Notes under the pieces: generated by a model | Seen by the model: only the letters and a program-made list of their open reading frames with translations | The model's database searches: none | What the model was told of the DNA's origin: nothing | In this document: positions 44,593 to 54,603 of the stretch, one piece after another | Layout of the letters: each line of letters opens with the position of its first letter | How positions within the stretch are numbered: position 1 is the stretch's first letter | Made by a program: the position numbers and the translations under genes | NCBI GenBank assembly: GCA_012960755.1 | Contig: DUAT01000119.1 | Span: forward strand, 190,174 to 254,173 | DNA from: Gammaproteobacteria bacterium | Lineage (GTDB): Bacteria > Pseudomonadota > Gammaproteobacteria > Pseudomonadales > Azotimanducaceae_A | Direction of reading: 5' to 3' | DNA: 64,000 nt

Positions 44593-45015
44593 CTAAGTGG
44601 TTTCAAGTGCTATTCTGGCTCCCTTAATGGCACCCGCATAGATAGCGGTCGCGACGTTGATTGCTTGTGCTTCATCAACGCCGCGCGGTTCGAATGTACC
44701 TGTCCAGTTTACAGTGCTACTGCCGTCACCGTTGTCTGTGATCACAACTGTCGCCGAGTAGTCACTAAAGGGGAGAGGAGAGTCTTCGTTGATAATCACG
44801 TATGTGAATGTTCGGTTGCTGCTGTCGTGCTTGTCCAATCGCTCCACTACACGTCCTGTGCTCAGGTTCATGGTTCGTACCATACCTATCCCCTCGCCTT
44901 CTACACTCACAGTCTCAATTGCGCCGCCGGGTTTTATACCCCCAAAATCGCTGAGCTGTTCCCATACCGCGTCCGCGGATGCTTTGATTGTTTTAACAAC
45001 TTTCGCTTCGCTCAT
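44593..45015 (-). CDS. SRPBCC family (polyketide cyclase-like) protein
   Basis: 140 residues forming one START-like ligand-binding fold: KTIKASADAVWEQLSDFGGI at the N-terminus, the long C-terminal helix INVATAIYAGAIKGARIAL. Such proteins bind or isomerise hydrophobic molecules. First gene of the run with the P450 and the D-aminoacylase-like hydrolase. A GGAATT element precedes the ATG. Confidence 0.87.
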   Translation of the reverse strand: MSEAKVVKTIKASADAVWEQLSDFGGIKPGGAIETVSVEGEGIGMVRTMNLSTGRVVERLDKHDSSNRTFTYVIINEDSPLPFSDYSATVVITDNGDGSSTVNWTGTFEPRGVDEAQAINVATAIYAGAIKGARIALETT

Positions 45016-45174
45016 GACGATGAATTCCTGTTCATTTTGTGACGTGCAACGGATCTTGTCACCGTAAACAAAACCGTCTTACGCGTCAAATTTCCAGATT
45101 GAATGACGGTGTCTAATTTCAACTCTCATAGGCAAGCTTGATGTCGTCGCACCCGGCACTCAATAACAGGGGTG

Positions 45175-46338
45175 CTAAGTGAATAAACCATCAATATTGC
45201 GCTTTAATTTCTCATGACCATGGACTTTTGTAACCCAAGCATCCGGAATACCTTTGTCACCCCCAACACCATACACGGCACCCAAAGCCGCCCCCAACAT
45301 AATCGATCTGCCGCAGTTATCGCCCCCGGCAAAAATATTGCTGCGGATCGATTCCGCATAGCCAACACTGGACTTCAGATTAAATAGTATACTGCTCATG
45401 CCGGACCCCAGGTCACAATGCAAGCCAAACTCTTTCGTCAACTCGGAGATACCGCAATTTCTTGACAAGGCGGTCGACAATTGGTCGCGGCTTTCGTCGT
45501 GGGCAGTCTGTAGTCCGGAGTTAATTGCCGAAGTAATGCTATATCCGTTAACAAGCGAAGAAAGTACTGTTGTACAGATCATGCCATAGTCCAGTGCGCG
45601 CGCAGTATTGTTCGTTACCTTGACGGCACTGATAGCACGCTCATGCAGGTCAGGTGCGGTTGAGTAACGGGCAATCAACACAGGTAGTTTGCTGATTGCC
45701 GGAAGCTGCTCATCCTTTGCACCTGGGAAATCGTCTGTCCCCTGCAGTGCGTCTATCAACGAAAGTGCATAACTAAGACACGCGCCTGAATCCTCAAAAG
45801 CCGCAGAAATTACTTCCGCTTGTTGTTTCAGTCGTTCACCGCGATATTGTTTCGCCGCCGCTAGCATCTTGATGAGAATTGCAGGTTTTTGCTTACGGTC
45901 GCCATCAAATGGGATTCGGCCCGCTTTCTCAAGGGCATCGTATTCCGAGCGGTATATAGTGTCGAGTGTTTCCCGGGTCGGCCGATCAATGTAGCCGCGG
46001 AATTGGCCGCCATAGCCGAAGTGATCCCTGAAGACATCCTGATAATGGTGCTTTTCGTAGTGACCATTATTCATTGTCATCGAATTCAGCATTACCCAAG
46101 CCTGTTCACCGTACTGGGAGAACTCACCAACGGTCTTGCCAGCATGGGCGAAATAGCCGACATTACCAACGAAATCCTGCTCATCGGGTTCCCTGAATTC
46201 GGGATGCTCTGGTGCGAGCTCAATAATACGTCGCTGACTGTATAGCCAGTGCATACCCATCGTCGCGGCGTCAGCGACGAAAGCGCCCAGTATGGCGTTC
46301 TTCGCACGTTGTGTTTGTTCCCGGTTCACATCGTTCAT
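45175..46338 (-). CDS. ADP-ribosylglycohydrolase family protein (J1-crystallin-like)
   Basis: 387 residues from the ATG at 46338 (longer TTG or ATG starts exist at 46398 and 46386). AILGAFVADAATMGMHW at the N-terminus and IFAGGDNCGRSIMLGAALGA near 336-355 are the family ends; GGDNCGR instead of GGDTD(T) is the variant of the J1-crystallin/DraG-side branch. Predicted to remove ADP-ribose from protein or nucleic acid, with Mg2+, although loss of one acidic metal ligand may alter activity. It follows the NYN-LOTUS gene by 79 bases on the same strand. Confidence 0.88.
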   Translation of the reverse strand: MNDVNREQTQRAKNAILGAFVADAATMGMHWLYSQRRIIELAPEHPEFREPDEQDFVGNVGYFAHAGKTVGEFSQYGEQAWVMLNSMTMNNGHYEKHHYQDVFRDHFGYGGQFRGYIDRPTRETLDTIYRSEYDALEKAGRIPFDGDRKQKPAILIKMLAAAKQYRGERLKQQAEVISAAFEDSGACLSYALSLIDALQGTDDFPGAKDEQLPAISKLPVLIARYSTAPDLHERAISAVKVTNNTARALDYGMICTTVLSSLVNGYSITSAINSGLQTAHDESRDQLSTALSRNCGISELTKEFGLHCDLGSGMSSILFNLKSSVGYAESIRSNIFAGGDNCGRSIMLGAALGAVYGVGGDKGIPDAWVTKVHGHEKLKRNIDGLFT

Positions 46339-46417
46339 TTGAGTTTCTTTTGCACCTTTTCCTGCATCAGGATATTGCCAATCCATGGTGGGGAGCAAGG
46401 ATCGTATTAAGGTATGC

Positions 46418-47257
46418 TCAGTTTTTGTATTCTGTCAGTTTGATAGTGTAACCTCCGGATCGCTCATCAGCCTCCAGCTTGAGCAAACCACGACTTTCTG
46501 CCTCCTCCAATAAATCACTAAATGAACGGGCGCCATAGAATCGTTCATTAAAACCCGGGCGCCGACGCTTCAACGTTTGTTTAACCATTGATGCCCACAG
46601 TTTTTCTCCATCACCCTTGTCTGACAACAGGCCCTCTGCCGTTTCCAGAATCAGCTGGATTGCATCGTCGATTGAGGCTCCTTCCTTTTTGGGCAGATCA
46701 GGATTATTTGTGCTGGTGCCGTCTTTTTTAGTCGGCTTTTTTATCGCTGGCTTCTTTCGCACCCGCTTGATGGTTTGAGCATCCCGCTGAAGGTCATCAT
46801 AGTAGATGAACTCATCACAATTGTTGGTGAGCAGTTCCGAAGTTGAATTCTTCACACCCACACCGATCACTGTCTTGGCATTTTCGCGGAGTTTGCTGAC
46901 CAGGGGTGAAAAATCGGAATCGCCGCTGATAATCACAAACGTATCAATATGTTCTTTGGTGTAACATAGATCCAGGGCGTCTACTACCATTCGAATATCC
47001 GCCGAATTTTTGCCGGACTGCCTGGTATGCGGGATTTCGATCAATTCGAATGCCGCATCATGCATTGTCGCCTTGAAATCCTTGTAGCGTTCCCAATCAC
47101 AATATGCCTTTTTGACGACAATGCTCCCTTTCAGCAGGATCCGCTCCAATACCAACTGGATATTAAACTTTGCATATTTGGCGTCACGAACCCCGAGGGC
47201 CACGTTCTCAAAATCGCAAAAAAGTGCGAGGTTCAGATCTTTGGAATCTGTTGTCAT
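46418..47257 (-). CDS. NYN domain protein with OST-HTH/LOTUS domain
   Basis: 279 residues. Residues 8-155 form a NYN (LabA/DUF88) PIN-like nuclease: ALFCDFENV (D15), SADIRMVVDALD (D87, D93) and IISGDSDFSPLV (D113, D115) give the full acidic metal site. A basic linker (165-190, KRVRKKPAIKKPTKK) leads to an OST-HTH/LOTUS RNA-binding domain (about 195-275). Predicted metal-dependent RNase targeted by the LOTUS domain. Divergent from hrpB with a 287-base region between. Confidence 0.92.
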   Translation of the reverse strand: MTTDSKDLNLALFCDFENVALGVRDAKYAKFNIQLVLERILLKGSIVVKKAYCDWERYKDFKATMHDAAFELIEIPHTRQSGKNSADIRMVVDALDLCYTKEHIDTFVIISGDSDFSPLVSKLRENAKTVIGVGVKNSTSELLTNNCDEFIYYDDLQRDAQTIKRVRKKPAIKKPTKKDGTSTNNPDLPKKEGASIDDAIQLILETAEGLLSDKGDGEKLWASMVKQTLKRRRPGFNERFYGARSFSDLLEEAESRGLLKLEADERSGGYTIKLTEYKN

Positions 47258-47544
47258 GTATCAGATATCCTAATTTAAAGGTGCGTACAATGCTTGACCA
47301 CCGGGCTAACTGCAAGTTGATTTAGCCGCTGTGTATGGGTTTTTTAACAGACTGCGTTGGTTCGCAAATTAATGGGGCCGAACCTATGCTGGCGGTGTAT
47401 GACAGTTTCGTGAACATTGCGAGGATGCTGCAAAATCAAGGTATCGCGGAATGTCGATGTCTTGACGGTGTGTCTGTGCCAAAATGCCTAGACAGTTAAT
47501 CGATTCTTCGCACACTCACCGGGAATATATCCAACCTGAATCCT

Positions 47545-50076
47545 ATGTCTGCAAGCCCAGCTACCAGGTCCGGATTACCCATTGATGAAATCCTCGATGA
47601 AGTAAAACGCCAGTTCAAACAAACTGACCAGGTCGTTCTTGAGGCACCACCTGGCGCGGGTAAAACCACGATTGTACCTCTGGCCCTGATCGCTGAACCC
47701 TGGCTGCGTGACAGGAAAATTCTTGTTTTGGAACCTCGCCGGATCGCAGCAAGATCAGCAGCAATACGCATGTCAGCGCTTATGGATGAGCCCGTCGGCG
47801 AAACCATCGGATACAGAATGCGCCTGGAAACCAGGGTGAGCAAGTCCACCAAGGTCGAGGTGATTACCGAGGGCATACTGACTCGCATGCTGCAACAGGA
47901 TCCATCGCTGGAACAGGCGGGACTGGTCGTTTTTGATGAATTTCATGAACGCAATCTGGACTCGGACCTTGCCCTTGCATTATGCCTCAAAGGTCGATCA
48001 ATTTTCAGGGACTCAGACCCCCTGAAGCTGCTGGTTATGTCCGCGACACTCGACAGCAAGAAGATCGCAGAACTTATTCACGCTCCGGTCATCACCAGCG
48101 AGGGAAAGCTATTTCCCGTAGAGGTTATCTATACCGGTGCCAGCAAACCGCGAGATCGAATTGTCGACCGCATCCTGATCACGATCCGAACTGCCCTCAA
48201 GGACAACCCCCAGAGCAGTATGCTGGTCTTTCTGCCGGGTCAGGGTGAAATTGGCCGGGTGCGAGATGCTCTGACAAATCTGCCGGTGGGACTGGAAGTC
48301 CATTGCCTGTATGGCAATCTCAGCCTGGCCGAACAACAATCCGCCATTGCGCCAGCCGGCAAGGGTGTGCGTAAAATCGTACTTGCCACAAATATTGCAG
48401 AAACCAGCCTGACGATTGAAGCGATCGATGTTGTGATTGACTCAGGGCTGGCTAGAGAAGCGCGATTTGACCCGGCAACCGGGATGACGCGACTACACAC
48501 GGTTAAAATCTCACGATCTTCGGCGACCCAGCGGTTAGGTCGTGCGGGTCGGTTGCGACCAGGGCGATGTTACCGGCTCTGGTCTGAAGACCAACAGCAG
48601 CAACTTGCACTGCAATCCACGCCTGAGATCCTCCATGCAGACCTCGCGCCCTTTGCGCTGCAACTACTGCATTGGGGTGTCTCTCATCCGAGCGAGCTGG
48701 ACTGGATGGACCCTCCTTCGAACGGCCAATGGCAGACATCGATGGCTTTGTTGCGGCAGCTTGGTGCTGTCAGACCAGTGCAGGAACACACGAGTACACC
48801 CGGTCTCACCGCGATTGGTGAGGCCATGGCGATTCTGCCAACACATCCTCGGATCGCCCACCTGCTCATCTGTAGTAAAGCGATCAGTGTCGTCAACACG
48901 GCGTGTCTTATGGCAGCAGCATTGTCCGATCGTGATCCCTTCCAGGAGCACACCGATATCAGTTACCGGATAGAGATTCTAACGGGTGAGCGCAGCTGCC
49001 CACGTCAGCACCGGGGCTGGTTGCAGAGAACTCGTGATCTTGCCAGGCAGTTTGAACAACAGATATCACAGATCCCGGTTGAAGAGTCTTCGTTTACGGT
49101 GCTTCGTTCCCAGCTTGAAGGCTACTTGCTGGCTTGCGCGTACCCGGATCGCATCGCGCGAAAAAGACATTCAGGGGGTTACCAACTCGCCAATGGACGC
49201 AGCGCAAACCTGGCTGGCAGCCAGAGCCTCGGTAAACATAGATGGTTAGCGGTGGCTGCCGTCGGTGGGCTTGCCCATAGTAAAGGTGACACCATTCGAT
49301 CTGCGGCATGTCTGGACGAAGAGCTGTTCGGGAACGCCTTGGCGCATCTGAAGACAGAACACACCGTGGCGCAGTGGGAAGATAAATCGAAACGGTTTAT
49401 TGCAGAGGAACGAGCCTCGATCGGCAAACATGTGATTACCAGGAAGACTCTCCTGGCCGTGCCCGTCGAGATCAAGAATGCTGCGTTGATCAGTCATGTA
49501 CGCGACGCTAACCTCGGCACACTGACCTGGACACCAGACCTAAGGCAATGGCAGGCGCGGGTTTCGCTGGTGGGCAATACCCTGAATAAACCCCACTGGC
49601 CCCAGGTCGATGACGATTACCTCAGGGATCAACTTGAACAATGGCTGGCACCCTTTCTCGACCCGGTTACCACCCTGGGTGATATCAGGAAACTTGATCT
49701 CGCATCCATCCTGGAGTCATTGTTAACCTGGGATGAACAGACAGAGCTCAAAACCCTCGCACCGACGCGTCTCAAAGTGCCTTCGGGTTCAAACATTCTT
49801 ATTGACTATCAACATTCACCCCCGATCCTTGCAGTAAAACTACAGGAAATGTTCGGCTGTGAAGAAACACCACGCCTGGTGGCAAATGAGGTCGCCGTTG
49901 TTGTCCACTTGCTCTCTCCGGCCGGTCGTCCGATTCAGATTACCCAGGATCTGGCGGGATTCTGGCGATCCTCCTACCATCAGGTCAGGAAGGAAATGAA
50001 AGGCCGCTACCCGAAGCACCCGTGGCCGGATGACCCACTTCAAGCGCTACCGACGCGGAGAACCAAGGTACAATGA
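47545..50076 (+). CDS. hrpB: ATP-dependent RNA helicase HrpB
   Basis: 843 residues, the usual length for HrpB. Walker A VLEAPPGAGKTT at about 31-42, DEFHERNLDSD at 131-141 (DEAH-type box), SATLD, and motif VI QRLGRAGRLRPG; HA2 and HrpB C-terminal domains follow (for example FWRSSYHQVRKEMKGRYPKHP near the end). DEAH-box helicase of unclear cellular role, dispensable in several bacteria. No recognisable ribosome-binding site before the ATG at 47545. Confidence 0.95.
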   Translation: MSASPATRSGLPIDEILDEVKRQFKQTDQVVLEAPPGAGKTTIVPLALIAEPWLRDRKILVLEPRRIAARSAAIRMSALMDEPVGETIGYRMRLETRVSKSTKVEVITEGILTRMLQQDPSLEQAGLVVFDEFHERNLDSDLALALCLKGRSIFRDSDPLKLLVMSATLDSKKIAELIHAPVITSEGKLFPVEVIYTGASKPRDRIVDRILITIRTALKDNPQSSMLVFLPGQGEIGRVRDALTNLPVGLEVHCLYGNLSLAEQQSAIAPAGKGVRKIVLATNIAETSLTIEAIDVVIDSGLAREARFDPATGMTRLHTVKISRSSATQRLGRAGRLRPGRCYRLWSEDQQQQLALQSTPEILHADLAPFALQLLHWGVSHPSELDWMDPPSNGQWQTSMALLRQLGAVRPVQEHTSTPGLTAIGEAMAILPTHPRIAHLLICSKAISVVNTACLMAAALSDRDPFQEHTDISYRIEILTGERSCPRQHRGWLQRTRDLARQFEQQISQIPVEESSFTVLRSQLEGYLLACAYPDRIARKRHSGGYQLANGRSANLAGSQSLGKHRWLAVAAVGGLAHSKGDTIRSAACLDEELFGNALAHLKTEHTVAQWEDKSKRFIAEERASIGKHVITRKTLLAVPVEIKNAALISHVRDANLGTLTWTPDLRQWQARVSLVGNTLNKPHWPQVDDDYLRDQLEQWLAPFLDPVTTLGDIRKLDLASILESLLTWDEQTELKTLAPTRLKVPSGSNILIDYQHSPPILAVKLQEMFGCEETPRLVANEVAVVVHLLSPAGRPIQITQDLAGFWRSSYHQVRKEMKGRYPKHPWPDDPLQALPTRRTKVQ

Positions 50077-50235
50077 TCTGAATAGCGCATCACCACTGGA
50101 CAAGCCGTACAAATCGGAAACAGGTGCATAGATCACCTCTACAGGTATAGTCTGATGATTGAAAACGAAATACGGATCAGTGGGTACTCAGCTGCGTGGT
50201 AAAGCTACAGGTACTAAGAAGGACGGAGTACTAAT

Positions 50236-51057
50236 TTGCGTTTACAGGTTTATGGACAAACTCACTCACCATGGGTGCAGGCAGTACTGCTGGGTCTGTA
50301 CGAAAAACGTATCGAACATACTTTAACCACCGCAACACCTCTCAAAGTTCTGAAAAAATGGGGTGTGATGATGCCTGCGGCCCGGGTCGATGATGACGAT
50401 TGGCAACTGGAATCTGCTGAGATTCTGCAACGCATTGGTTTTGGGACGATAGACCCTGCGGATATGAAGGCCATCTATACTGCATGGCAGGGTGTTATGC
50501 ATCGCGCAGATAGTGCGACTAGATTTTTTCACCGTTTCAGTCTCGCTGGTGATCCACATCCTTTTATCCTGAGAAGACTCTGGAGGAACTTCTGGCGCAG
50601 TTTTTCGACGTTCTACTTTTTCATTCTGATCCGTTTCCGTGTGATGACGGTTGGCTACAGGGACCCGGAGGACTTTGCGGTGCAGTTTCTGTACTGGAAC
50701 GAGAAACTTGCAACATCGGATGGTCCTTTTTTAGGCGGAGACCAACCGAACACAACTGACCTGATACTCTTTGGCATTATCCAATGTCATTGCAGTATTC
50801 CGGTTCCGCCGCTGACGGCGTTGACTGATGATGAAAGGCTGACTCGCCTTCGAGAGTGGATGGGCAGTATGAATGTTCGGTTCTCAAACTATCCTTATCT
50901 GTACTCCGGCGCTTACTTTGAGCCTTGGAACATAACGTTCGCGCCAGCAACGCTGCTGGATCAAGCCGCTTTCTGGGAGGGAGCGATCATCATGGTCTGT
51001 TTGTTTCCTGTCACAGTTCCACTGGTGTTCTACCTGATGTCGAAGGTGCCGCGTTAG
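50236..51057 (+). CDS. GST-like protein with C-terminal membrane segment
   Basis: 273 residues from a TTG at 50236 preceded by GGACGGAG. N-terminal thioredoxin-like part RLQVYGQTHSPWVQAVLLGL with the SPWV region at the GST thiol position; MPAARVDDDDWQLESAEIL takes the cis-Pro/ESxxI place. The C-terminal domain is helical and contains GGDQPNTTDLILFGIIQ. A hydrophobic stretch at about 245-266 (MVCLFPVTVPLVFYLM) predicts a membrane anchor, unlike soluble GSTs. Activity unknown. Confidence 0.82.
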   Translation: MRLQVYGQTHSPWVQAVLLGLYEKRIEHTLTTATPLKVLKKWGVMMPAARVDDDDWQLESAEILQRIGFGTIDPADMKAIYTAWQGVMHRADSATRFFHRFSLAGDPHPFILRRLWRNFWRSFSTFYFFILIRFRVMTVGYRDPEDFAVQFLYWNEKLATSDGPFLGGDQPNTTDLILFGIIQCHCSIPVPPLTALTDDERLTRLREWMGSMNVRFSNYPYLYSGAYFEPWNITFAPATLLDQAAFWEGAIIMVCLFPVTVPLVFYLMSKVPR

Positions 51058-51188
51058 TGAGCTGTTACCGGAAACCCATCGGGCCTATGTCCGGCCTGGA
51101 ATTACCACCAAATAATTTCATTTTCCGTGTTTCTCATCATCCGGGTTGAAGTAAACTAGTGCCCAATGTCAGATTCAGGATGAGACAC

Positions 51189-51998
51189 ATGTCGCAGCTG
51201 TTAGCAGGGAAAGTTACTATCGTCACTGGTGCCGGGTCAGGAATCGGCGCTGCCAGTGCAATCCGCTTCGCTGCCGAAGGGGCCAGTGTTATTGTCGCAG
51301 ACATTCGCCTTCACAAGGCAGAGCAGACTGCTGCCGAAATTGTTCATGCTGGTGGGGCCGCCCAGGCCGTTGCAGTTGATGTGTCGGAAGAAAGCGCCGT
51401 TGAACAAATGGTCGCAGAATGCGTGGCTCACTTTGGCCGTCTTGACGTGCTTTTTAACAATGCGGGCACTTTGCGACCAGGCAACGCAGTCAACCTAACG
51501 GTAGAAGACTGGGATCTGGTAATGGGCGTCAACGTCAGGTCGGTTTTTCTCGGAGCCAAATTTGCTGTGCCACAGATGCTGGTCAACGGCAGTGGTTCTA
51601 TCATCAACACGGCGTCCATATCTGGCCTCCATGGTGATGGCAATGCCGTTGTCTACGCTGCGAGTAAAGCAGCGGTGATCAATCTGACCCGGGCGCTATC
51701 AACCGATCACGCACCGGACGGTATCAGGGTCAATGCGATTTGTCCGGGGACAATCAGCACACCACCTGTTCAGCGAATGATGGCAGATCCCTCAGCACTG
51801 GAGGTCAATCTAAAAGCCCATGCGCTTGGGCGACTGGGTCAACCGGAGGAGATAGCTAACGTTGCCGTGTGGTTAGCTAGCGACGAGTCCTCGTTTGTTA
51901 GCGGGGAGTCTATTGTTGTCGATGGTGGCCTGCGTGCCCAGTCACCTCTCGGTCGTATGGGTGATCCCCGACCCGGGCGTACTCAACAGAAGGCATGA
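51189..51998 (+). CDS. SDR family oxidoreductase
   Basis: 269 residues from the ATG at 51189, with AGGATGAG before it (ATG at 51180 is possible). Classical motifs: VTGAGSGIG, VADIRLHK, FNNAGTLR, NTASISG, YAASKAAV and VDGGLRAQSP. The ADI loop suggests NAD. Glucose/ribitol dehydrogenase-like branch, substrate unknown. The next gene is about 160 bases downstream. Confidence 0.92.
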   Translation: MSQLLAGKVTIVTGAGSGIGAASAIRFAAEGASVIVADIRLHKAEQTAAEIVHAGGAAQAVAVDVSEESAVEQMVAECVAHFGRLDVLFNNAGTLRPGNAVNLTVEDWDLVMGVNVRSVFLGAKFAVPQMLVNGSGSIINTASISGLHGDGNAVVYAASKAAVINLTRALSTDHAPDGIRVNAICPGTISTPPVQRMMADPSALEVNLKAHALGRLGQPEEIANVAVWLASDESSFVSGESIVVDGGLRAQSPLGRMGDPRPGRTQQKA

Positions 51999-52156
51999 GG
52001 AAACTTTCAGGCTGTGTTCCTTATCCTCTACATTGCCGATCGATAGCCGATATTGAAAATATTTATGCTTCCGTAACAATGGCAAGAGTAGCGAACATGG
52101 GAATCGGCCAGGACACGGGCGCAGTTACCGGCGAACACAATAATGAAGGCAAAACT

Positions 52157-53413
52157 ATGATTTCAGAGTTTTGGCGATATGCAGTATTGTCTATGACACT
52201 TTTCGGCGTTGCATGTAGCAGCGGCAGCAATAGCAGCAATACCACTTCACCGCCCCCGCCACCACCACCACCTGCGGAACTCACTACCGGACCCGAAGTC
52301 TGCACCGGTGACATGGCCGGTGACTTCGCGTGTTCGGGAATTTCGTTGCGCAAGAGAGTGGCCACTGACGCAATGGGCGGTGGCCTTGGCAATGACATCT
52401 GGGGTTGGGCTGATACGCAAACGGGCGATGAATACGCTCTCATGGGTCTGACGAACGGCACTGCATTTGTCGATGTGACTGATCCCGACAACCCGATCTA
52501 TCTCGGGCACATGGCGACCAATACTGTGGACTCAGCGTGGCGGGATATCAAGGTCTACATGGACCACGCATATGTCGTGGCTGACGGTGCCGGTGCACAT
52601 GGCATGCAGGTGTTTGACCTGACCCGGCTGCGAGGCGTCGGGTCAGCGCAGACGTTCACAGCCGACGGCATCTACAGTGACTTCGGCAACGCGCACAACG
52701 TCGCCATCAACGAAGCAACGGGTTTCGCCTATGCCGTCGGTACAGACACCTGTAACGAAGGATTGCATATGATCAATATATCGACACCGAACAATCCGAT
52801 GTTCGCCGGTTGCTACGACGAAGCCGATATTCATGATACGCAGTGTGTTGTTTACCAGGGACCGGATCCCGATCACTCCGGCAGCGAAATCTGTTTTAAC
52901 TCAAACAGGAATAATCTGTCGAACCAGCATAATGTCGGTATCGCGGATGTCAGTATCAAAGCGGCGCCATTTACCATCTCCTCGACGATTTACCCGGAAG
53001 CCGGATTTGCCCACCAGGGGTGGTTGACCGAAGACCATCGGTACTTCCTATTGGGTGACGAGGCTGACGAGACAAACTTCAGCGCACCAACCCGTACATT
53101 GATTTTCGATGTCACGGATCTCGATGCACCCGTATTTGTTTCTACCTACGAAGCTGCAACTGCGTCGATAGATCATAATATGTACATAGTCGGAAATCGT
53201 GTATTCCAAGCGAACTACACCTCCGGAGTGCGGGTACTCGAGTTCGGTGACTTGTCGAACAGCGAAATAATGGAAATCGCATTTTTTGACACCTATCCTG
53301 ACAGCGCTAGCGCATCATTTGACGGCGCCTGGAGCGTGTACCCGTTCCTCCCGTCTGGTAACATCATCGCCAGCGACAGAACGAACGGCTTATTCATCCT
53401 GACGATGCTGTGA
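52157..53413 (+). CDS. choice-of-anchor B family lipoprotein (LVIVD-type propeller)
   Basis: 418 residues from the ATG at 52157 (GAAGG upstream); a longer frame overlapping the SDR stop is not needed. LFGVACSSG is a lipobox with Cys near residue 20, followed by an S/N/P-rich linker (about 22-45). The rest is beta-propeller-like with repeated blades: ALMGLTNGTAFVDVTDPDNP, MQVFDLTRLRG, MINISTPNNP and LIFDVTDLDAPVF. These are marks of the choice-of-anchor B group of secreted proteins. Function unknown, probably surface adhesion or binding. Confidence 0.9.
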   Translation: MISEFWRYAVLSMTLFGVACSSGSNSSNTTSPPPPPPPPAELTTGPEVCTGDMAGDFACSGISLRKRVATDAMGGGLGNDIWGWADTQTGDEYALMGLTNGTAFVDVTDPDNPIYLGHMATNTVDSAWRDIKVYMDHAYVVADGAGAHGMQVFDLTRLRGVGSAQTFTADGIYSDFGNAHNVAINEATGFAYAVGTDTCNEGLHMINISTPNNPMFAGCYDEADIHDTQCVVYQGPDPDHSGSEICFNSNRNNLSNQHNVGIADVSIKAAPFTISSTIYPEAGFAHQGWLTEDHRYFLLGDEADETNFSAPTRTLIFDVTDLDAPVFVSTYEAATASIDHNMYIVGNRVFQANYTSGVRVLEFGDLSNSEIMEIAFFDTYPDSASASFDGAWSVYPFLPSGNIIASDRTNGLFILTML

Positions 53414-53492
53414 GTCATAGGGTCGCATTGATACTTATCTGTTGCTGTACCAACGTTGATAACAGAATAGAACTATTAAACGCATTTTCACT

Positions 53493-54581
53493 TTGTCATT
53501 CTTAGTCTATACTCAGGTGATAGACCTTCAATTCACCAGCCCGACACCGCCGGAAACGGGTACAGCGATCGAGCCAAACTTCACGGGCGAAAGCGGGCTT
53601 CCGTCGGTTTACTGGCATGATGATCTCCTGCTGACCACGCAAGGCTGTATCGACGGCGCTGCCAGTTACACGATCGTGCTCGGCAGTGGCGAGGAGGTGG
53701 CTACCGGCGACATGGCCGAAAATCCAGACGGAGTTTACAGCGCGATAGTTGACCCGCTTGAACCGAACACCGGCGTCGCCCGTGTCAGCATCTTCATCGA
53801 CTGCCCCGGCACCATGCCAGACGAATTCATCGAGTTTGACATCTACATCGATCCAAGCGGCCAGGTGATCACGACCACGGGCGCACCGGTGGCGAGCGCA
53901 ACGGTGACCCTGCTGCGCTCATCTTCCGGCGAGGAAGGTACCTTTAGCGCCGTTCCTGACGGCTCGGCTGTCATGTCGCCTTCGAACCGCATTAATCCGG
54001 ACCTGACCGACGCAGACGGCTTCTTCCGTTGGGACGTCATGACCGGGTTCTACAAGGTGCGAACCGAAGCGCTGGATTGCGTGTCCCCGGAGAATCCGAC
54101 GCAGCAATTCGTCGAGACGCCGGTACTACCGATACCGCCACCGGCACTTGACCTGGTACTGGTACTCGACTGCACGCGGGATATTGACGAGGACGGAGTC
54201 GATGACGACGTCGATAACTGCCCGAACGACGCCAACCCAGGTCAGGAAGACTTTGATGGCGATAACATCGGTGATATCTGTGATGACGACATTGACGGCG
54301 ATCAGGTACCGAACGACTCCGATGCGCACCCGCGGTCGGACCTCGGCCCGACCGTCGTGGTCAATAGCTGTGATTCCGGAGTGGCCAACGACGTGCTCTC
54401 CAGCGGTTCCAGCATTGCCGACCTTGTGACTGACGCTTTTGATACCGGTGGCGAACGTGCTGTGAAACGTCTGCTGAAAAAATTGCAGCGCAATAACATC
54501 ATCACCAAGAAAGAAGCGAAAGCCATCAAGAAATGCGCTAAGCACGACGACGATGACGACTCGGACAGTGACAGCGACTGA
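53493..54581 (+). CDS. surface protein fragment with CarboxypepD_reg and TSP3 repeats
   Basis: 362 residues from a TTG at 53493; no signal peptide is visible and the reading frame starts inside a beta domain, so the 5' end may be lost. About 125-200: carboxypeptidase-regulatory-like domain (IDPSGQVITTTGAPVASATV). About 232-280: thrombospondin type 3 calcium-binding repeats (DEDGVDDDVDNCP, DFDGDNIGDICDDDIDGD). C-terminus: a lysine-rich helix and a D/S-rich tail. G+C looks higher than around it. Follows the choice-of-anchor gene by 80 bases in a different frame and is closed by a strong terminator. Confidence 0.7.
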   Translation: MSFLVYTQVIDLQFTSPTPPETGTAIEPNFTGESGLPSVYWHDDLLLTTQGCIDGAASYTIVLGSGEEVATGDMAENPDGVYSAIVDPLEPNTGVARVSIFIDCPGTMPDEFIEFDIYIDPSGQVITTTGAPVASATVTLLRSSSGEEGTFSAVPDGSAVMSPSNRINPDLTDADGFFRWDVMTGFYKVRTEALDCVSPENPTQQFVETPVLPIPPPALDLVLVLDCTRDIDEDGVDDDVDNCPNDANPGQEDFDGDNIGDICDDDIDGDQVPNDSDAHPRSDLGPTVVVNSCDSGVANDVLSSGSSIADLVTDAFDTGGERAVKRLLKKLQRNNIITKKEAKAIKKCAKHDDDDDSDSDSD

Positions 54582-54603
54582 TCCCGGTCACCAGATTGTC
54601 CAG

